From: Purshia tridentata
Lineage: Eukaryota; Streptophyta; Magnoliopsida; Rosales; Rosaceae
Length of the DNA stretch: 64,000 nucleotides
Reading direction: 5' to 3'
NCBI GenBank assembly: GCA_003254885.1
Contig: QANT01008482.1
Location: 36,343 to 100,342 of the forward strand
In this document: positions 59,501 through 64,000 of the stretch, one piece after another
Layout: each line of letters starts with the position of its first letter
How positions within the stretch are numbered: position 1 is the first letter of the stretch
Made by a program: the position numbers and the translations under genes
The notes under the pieces: model-generated
What the model was told of the DNA's origin: nothing
Seen by the model: the letters and a program-made list of their open reading frames with translations, nothing else
The model's database searches: none

Positions 59501-61967
59501 TTCTTACATGAATCCAGAACATTTTTCCAAGATACAGATTCTTTGTTTTCATCTTCAAATTCATGATCAATAAATTGATGATGTTCACCACTATTGTCTG
59601 CATTACCTAGCATCTGAGCATTTCCACTAAAGAACTGATCATGTACAATATATTCTGGACCATGGAAGGCAGTAAACTGATCCGGATTGGAGATATCACT
59701 ATGATATTCCGGGATATCTGAACCTTTTGGATTATCATCAACAAATTCCTTGAAGCTGTCCTCATTCAAACTTAACTGTTCCTCGAGTCGTCGCAAAGCT
59801 TGACTAACGTCAGTGTTTGTTGAACTATCTAACTCCCCTGTTAACTGCTCCTCAAGTTGTCGCAAAGCTTGACTAAAGTGAATCTTAGTTGAACTATCTA
59901 ACTCCCCTGATCCATGTAACCCGTCTAGGTTATCCCTTCCATTTTTCTTGATGACTATATCTGAACTAACTTCTACAGAACCTGGACTGGATAAATTCTG
60001 ATAAGGTTCACATAAATCACTAATCATAGAGATAGAGCCTGGATTTTGAGTAGTATAAGAGATTGGACTGTGGCTGAAGGAAGAAGATGATCCTGGTGAT
60101 GGTTCAAGAGATACAGTACTGAGCTTTCCCTGAAATGCAAGAAGATTTCAATTCGAAGATCAAGCCACAGATCACTGGCTGCTATTTCAATTGCTGGATA
60201 GTATCGCAAAGAAGTGGTGAAAATATTGTACAATTTAAAATTGCATCTGAAAATGGTGGTTGATCATTTATAAGCCATTGAGCGACTTGCAGTACTGAAA
60301 AAATGTTCACAAGCTGGTGGAAAGTTCTTTTGGGGGGGGAGGGGAGCCATATGTACACGTCTTTGTTAAAAAAATTTAAAAGCAAATTATGTGTGAGATA
60401 TGCCTCATTCACAATCAGGTACTGAAGACTTACCTCACTAATTTCTCTATAATGCACAAGAACAATGTGCTCATAAGCCCTGCCAAAAGAAATAACTTGT
60501 GAAAATCTCTTCAAGTCATGAGTTATTCATACCATATGCTAAAGCCACCAAATGAGAATATAAATGGATCAAAACAGCACGGAGTCTGTGGTATCTTATG
60601 AGAAAATCTACTTCTCCTTTTATGTCGAGGAAACTTATATATATATACACACTAAAATACATTTGTATGAAATTACGAATAATTATGCTAAAAGCAGACC
60701 ATTTAGCAGAAAACTTAGCTACACAAGGAAATGCACTCTACAATAGTTACAAGCATACTCACGAATCCAGCATCCAATAGCTACGTCTCTGAAAATTTGG
60801 GTTGTCCTCTCCATGTGCATAATAACAATTTAAAGCTTCAACATTTCCAACCTAATCAAGCATATGAAAATCATCACTCAATTGAATTATAGAACTATAT
60901 TGACCTCAGTACAAACCACATTAGCTTAGTACAAAAACATAAACAGAGCAAAATAAAGCAGGAATTTTTGCAGAATAGAAGTCTATTCCACTGACCCACT
61001 AAAGCTTTTAAAAGATTCAGACAGACCTTTTCACAAAAGAAAGCATTCAGTGTAACTGAATTAGACTACTTTAACCAACCTTAAGTCGTTCATGCGCTTC
61101 ACCAACAGTTCTTCCGTCCTTCTTTTTACGCCAACGGTGTCCGTCTCTACGGAAGAACCGAAGGACCCTCTTGTTAAAAAGAAATAAAGATCCACCTGTT
61201 GCAAAATCAAGTAAACAGTAAGGACAACTCAAACCATATGTAGTAGATGCACCAATGAGGATGGGGATATCGCCAAGCCTTCCCAATACAACAAAAGAAT
61301 AGGAAACTTACTAGTAGGCTGCCGAGGGGGCTCTTGGGTGAGTTTGTACTTCTCATGATTCTGTAATATGAAGAGCACTTCCGCAGGCTTCAACCAACGG
61401 GTTTGAGCCTCTCGAAAGAGATCACTAATATTATATCCTGAGATCATATACATAACACATGTCAAACAGTTTCCAATTGACAACTTAATATGACCATGGA
61501 CCAACGATGATTTACAAACACTGTTATTACAATGTAGCACAGGCATGTTACGAGAATGTAGGATCCGAGGAAAGTACGAATATTTAGGCTTTAAAAGCCC
61601 AATATAAGATTATAGTGAAACGATGTTTAGCAGGACAAACTACTAAATTAATGTGTTAAAACAGATTAACTACAAGATAAACAAAGAGCAGCCGAATATG
61701 TTTACAATGTAACCGTACGGATGGTTGTAAACTAGCGTTAATCTAATTACAAACTTTGGTGCATAAACAAACTTTAATCAACCTGTCAACAGGCCCAAAC
61801 ACCCTGATTATCCACCAAACAAGCACAAAAGAGATCACAAAATTCCAAATCTATTTATACAAAGACTACATTTTTCATACTCAAATTCAACCAAGAAAAC
61901 TAGTAAAAATATATATATATTTTTTCTTTAAACTAGTGAACAAGCTCGAGGCCCTACCAGACTGCAT
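56534..61967 (-). CDS. CAMTA4: Calmodulin-binding transcription activator 4
   Basis: Twelve coding exons give about 1003 codons: 61967-61958, 61437-61312, 61195-61080, 60851-60763, 60479-60434, 60129-59449, 59207-59127, 59038-58811, 58661-57988, 57807-57237, 57023-56730 and 56629-56534. The first coding exon holds only ten bases (Met-Gln-Ser plus one base). The CG-1 DNA-binding domain is near residues 10-130 (REAQTRWLKPAEV, GSLFLFNKRVLRFFRRDGH, HIVLVHYRE). A TIG/IPT fold follows near 440-525 (REISPEWG, IGSFLCDPPESAW, CMFGDVEVPA), then ankyrin repeats near 640-710. IQ motifs and the calmodulin-binding region lie near 765-900 (AAARIQSAFRAHSFRR, SIQKKYRGWKGRK, CVRGYQVRKNYKVICWAV). It binds CGCG-box promoters and links Ca2+ to cold and defence responses. 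The donor and acceptor between exons 7 and 8 are tentative; another choice would leave only a 49-base intron. Confidence 0.93.
59818..59895 (-). repeat. Internal repeat in CAMTA4 exon 6
   Basis: Two successive protein segments of the form GELDSSTxxxxSQALRxLEEQL are encoded by similar DNA around 59778-59916, separated by about 69 bases (23 codons). This is an in-frame duplication inside the non-conserved linker between the CG-1 and TIG domains. It changes length without harming known domains. Confidence 0.75.
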
Positions 61968-62598
61968 CGTATTTCAGTTGCTGAAGAAATCAAAACTGGA
62001 CGAACTGCAGAGAAAGCGTTTGACCTGTGCTCATTTGAACCGGAGGCGTACGTGGATGACGCTTCCCTTAAATGTACAGGAAACAAAGTAAGGAGTTGAG
62101 ATTCGGAGCTGGACGGAATCGGGTTGGCCTAAGCCAGAGAATCCGAAACTCTAAGTGGACCAGATCACACCGAAACGAAACCCTCGTTCGCCTACTGTAC
62201 GGCTGGACCTCCGAGCATCTTCGGGTTTGAAAGGAAGAGAACCGACAGAGACAGCACGACCGGGAACAGTTAATATGTAATAACGAGCGGAAGAAGACCA
62301 AGTTTTGGGAGAAAATAAAGCGGAGCGAATATCCTCTGCTACTCACAGTAGTGGGAAGCTTCGACTTTTCGTGTATGATTGGGCGACTGAGAACGATTCA
62401 TCGGCTCAAGAGTTATAAATTTGGCGGTGTGCGGTTCATGAATTTATATGATTACATCCAACGGTGATAAATGAAAAAGACGTGTATAGGGTGAAGTAGG
62501 GGAAGAAATGGGTTGGTGAAGACAACGTAGGTACTGCCAAAAGGATATTTTAGTAATTATAGAACTAAATACGAAGAGAGGTGGCAGCAGCTTTCAGC

Positions 62599-62646
62599 GG
62601 AGCTAAATATCTCTTTTTTTTTTACCAAGGAGCTAAATATCTCTTT
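62599..62646 (-). repeat. Tiny T-run insertion with 18-bp target duplication
   Basis: GGAGCTAAATATCTCTTT at 62599-62616 is repeated exactly at 62629-62646. The insert is only TTTTTTTACCAA. On the minus strand it is TTGGT plus an A-run, and the duplication begins at AATT|AAAGAG, the consensus nick context of plant LINE/SINE insertion. Confidence 0.75.
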
Positions 62647-62696
62647 AATTGGTAAAAGGGAACGTGGAAAAGGTGCCGTGTTGTGTTGGCAACTTG

Positions 62697-62747
62697 GCAT
62701 AGAGTGGTTTTTTTTTTTTTTTTTTGCCCGGAGCATAGAGTGGTTTT
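62697..62747 (-). repeat. Tiny T-run insertion with 15-bp target duplication
   Basis: GCATAGAGTGGTTTT at 62697-62711 is repeated at 62733-62747. The 21-base insert is a T-run followed by GCCCGGA. On the minus strand it is TCCGGGC plus an A-run, with the duplication starting at GTT|AAAACC, a consensus nick site. It lies only 50 bp from the previous insertion. Confidence 0.75.
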
Positions 62748-64000
62748 AACTTTTGAGTGCACGAGTGTTCCCCACAGATGGGTGATATTGTGAATGATCA
62801 CATTGCACGATTATGTACTGAAAGTCTGGAAGGCAAAGCCCAAGTTGGGTTGTTACTTGTGAGGACAAATTAATGAGAGGCTGCCTTATTTCCCTGAAAT
62901 TGGACTCATATTCAAAAAGTGGAATTGGATAGTATTTGTCATCTTATTTATTGATATGACTTGTTCACTACAATATAAGATGAAAGCACTGTGCATCGAA
63001 ATTTTGATAGCTAAAAGTCAAAATGATTAATATTTGACCATAACTTTTTTACTATGCATCGGATTATGATAGCCGTTTTGGGTTAATTGTTATATTGAAA
63101 TCTAAATTTAAATGTAAGAAAAAGTGATACCTAAATGGCCTGGACCCACATGTTTGAATACTTAAAAAATTTTAATTGTTTGTATTTGGTTTTCTTTATG
63201 TGTTTTTTGTATGTATCAATTACACAATAAATAAATAATATTATGTTTATCGTTTTTAGATAATAAAATAGAGAAATTTTAATTTGGATAAACAAATAAA
63301 ATATATTTATTATTGACCTTAAATTAAAGATCTTCCTAAAATATAATCAATGGTTTAACTTTTTTCAATACTTAATTAATATTAGGCATAATATAATTAG
63401 ATTTAAAATTCTGATACTCAAATATAAGTATTAGTACCATAGTAAAACTGATACCCAAAAAAGACTATTCATACACCCAAAATAGCATTTGACTATCAAA
63501 AAATGGCTTTATCATAGTAGAAGATGGTTAGCAAATGCCAAATAACATTATTTTTTATAAATTAAAGGAAAGAAATTAGGAGGGGATTGGGATGAAATTG
63601 TGAGGCGGATACAGAATCAAGATAACTTCATAGAGCAGATGATGAGTTTGGATTAATTTCACATTTTATGCTCGACAAGTATGCAGGTCAATGAGTGATG
63701 GCTATAGGGTCTGGCCCAAAAAACAGAGTGATATATAACTATATGTAATTTCACCTTTATATATATTTAAACCTCCAACAACCATGTGCAAAACATTGAC
63801 TATATAGGTTAAAGCTCCTTCTAGAGGGAGTTAAAAAACAACCCTTATATAGAATACACACTCATAAGTCTTAGCTCAATTTACAGCTTTATATATAAGA
63901 GATGGATGAGATGAAAATATAATCATATATAGAGTCAAATTAATTTTCATGCAAAGGAAAACAAGAAAGTGTTATAAATATATGGTTTAATATGGATGAC

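Larger units (their letters stand above)
61968..64000. other. CAMTA4 leader/promoter and right-end spacer
   Basis: 61968 to about 62350 is GC-richer and is the probable CAMTA4 5' UTR and promoter on the minus strand. 62350-64000 is AT-rich spacer with two tiny insertions at 62599-62646 and 62697-62747, and no supported gene. Confidence 0.6.

Overview
The window is nuclear DNA of a dicotyledonous plant. It has AT-rich spacers, GT-AG introns of roughly 80 bp to 1.8 kb, single-copy plant regulatory genes, and microRNA target sites typical of angiosperms. Gene content and protein similarity suggest a Rosaceae-like eudicot, but that is inference. No bacterial, viral, rRNA or CRISPR features were seen, and no intact transposon coding region.

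Layout. 0-3.4 kb: spacer with a nested inverted-repeat element and an orphan exon. 3.5-6.7 kb (+): a three-finger RanBP2-type zinc-finger protein. 8.3-8.7 kb: a 231-bp tandem duplication. 9.4-11.8 kb (-, leader to about 13.7 kb): an SBP-box factor of the SPL2/10/11 type with a miR156 site. 15.7-17.9 kb (-): an ACOS5-type acyl-CoA synthetase. 19.4-20.7 kb (+): a receptor-like cytoplasmic pseudokinase. 23.5-26.7 kb (+): the F-box gene LCR with a miR394 site. 27.9-28.6 kb (-): a RAMP4/SERP1 ER protein. 29.3-29.6 kb: a DnaJ 3'-end fragment between 16-bp inverted repeats. 32.4-34.7 kb (-): a DnaJ/DUF3444 protein. 35.4-44.8 kb: a long spacer with a 415-bp MITE-like element. 45.1-50.4 kb (+): the cytokinin receptor histidine kinase AHK3. 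51.9-54.0 kb (+): NTF2. 55.0-55.7 kb (-): a small single-TM protein of unknown function. 56.5-62.0 kb (-): the calmodulin-binding factor CAMTA4. The last 1.6 kb is spacer.

The genes do not form a pathway, but the order is informative. From memory, the Arabidopsis counterparts NTF2A, AHK3, RAMP4, LCR and SPL10/11 lie together near At1g27310-27370, and CAMTA4 and the three-finger protein lie together near At1g67310-67325. The window therefore looks like an ancestral block that Arabidopsis split between two duplicated segments. Several genes bear on shoot development: the cytokinin receptor, the miR394-LCR module and the miR156-SPL module.

The most unusual sequence signal is a set of very small insertions (about 12-25 bases: a short head followed by an A-run, on one strand or the other). 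Each is flanked by a 12-18 base direct duplication, and the clearest start at TT|AAA-type sites. They look like extremely truncated target-primed retro-insertions. Several local tandem duplications are also present, two of which copy the last codons of a gene past its stop codon.
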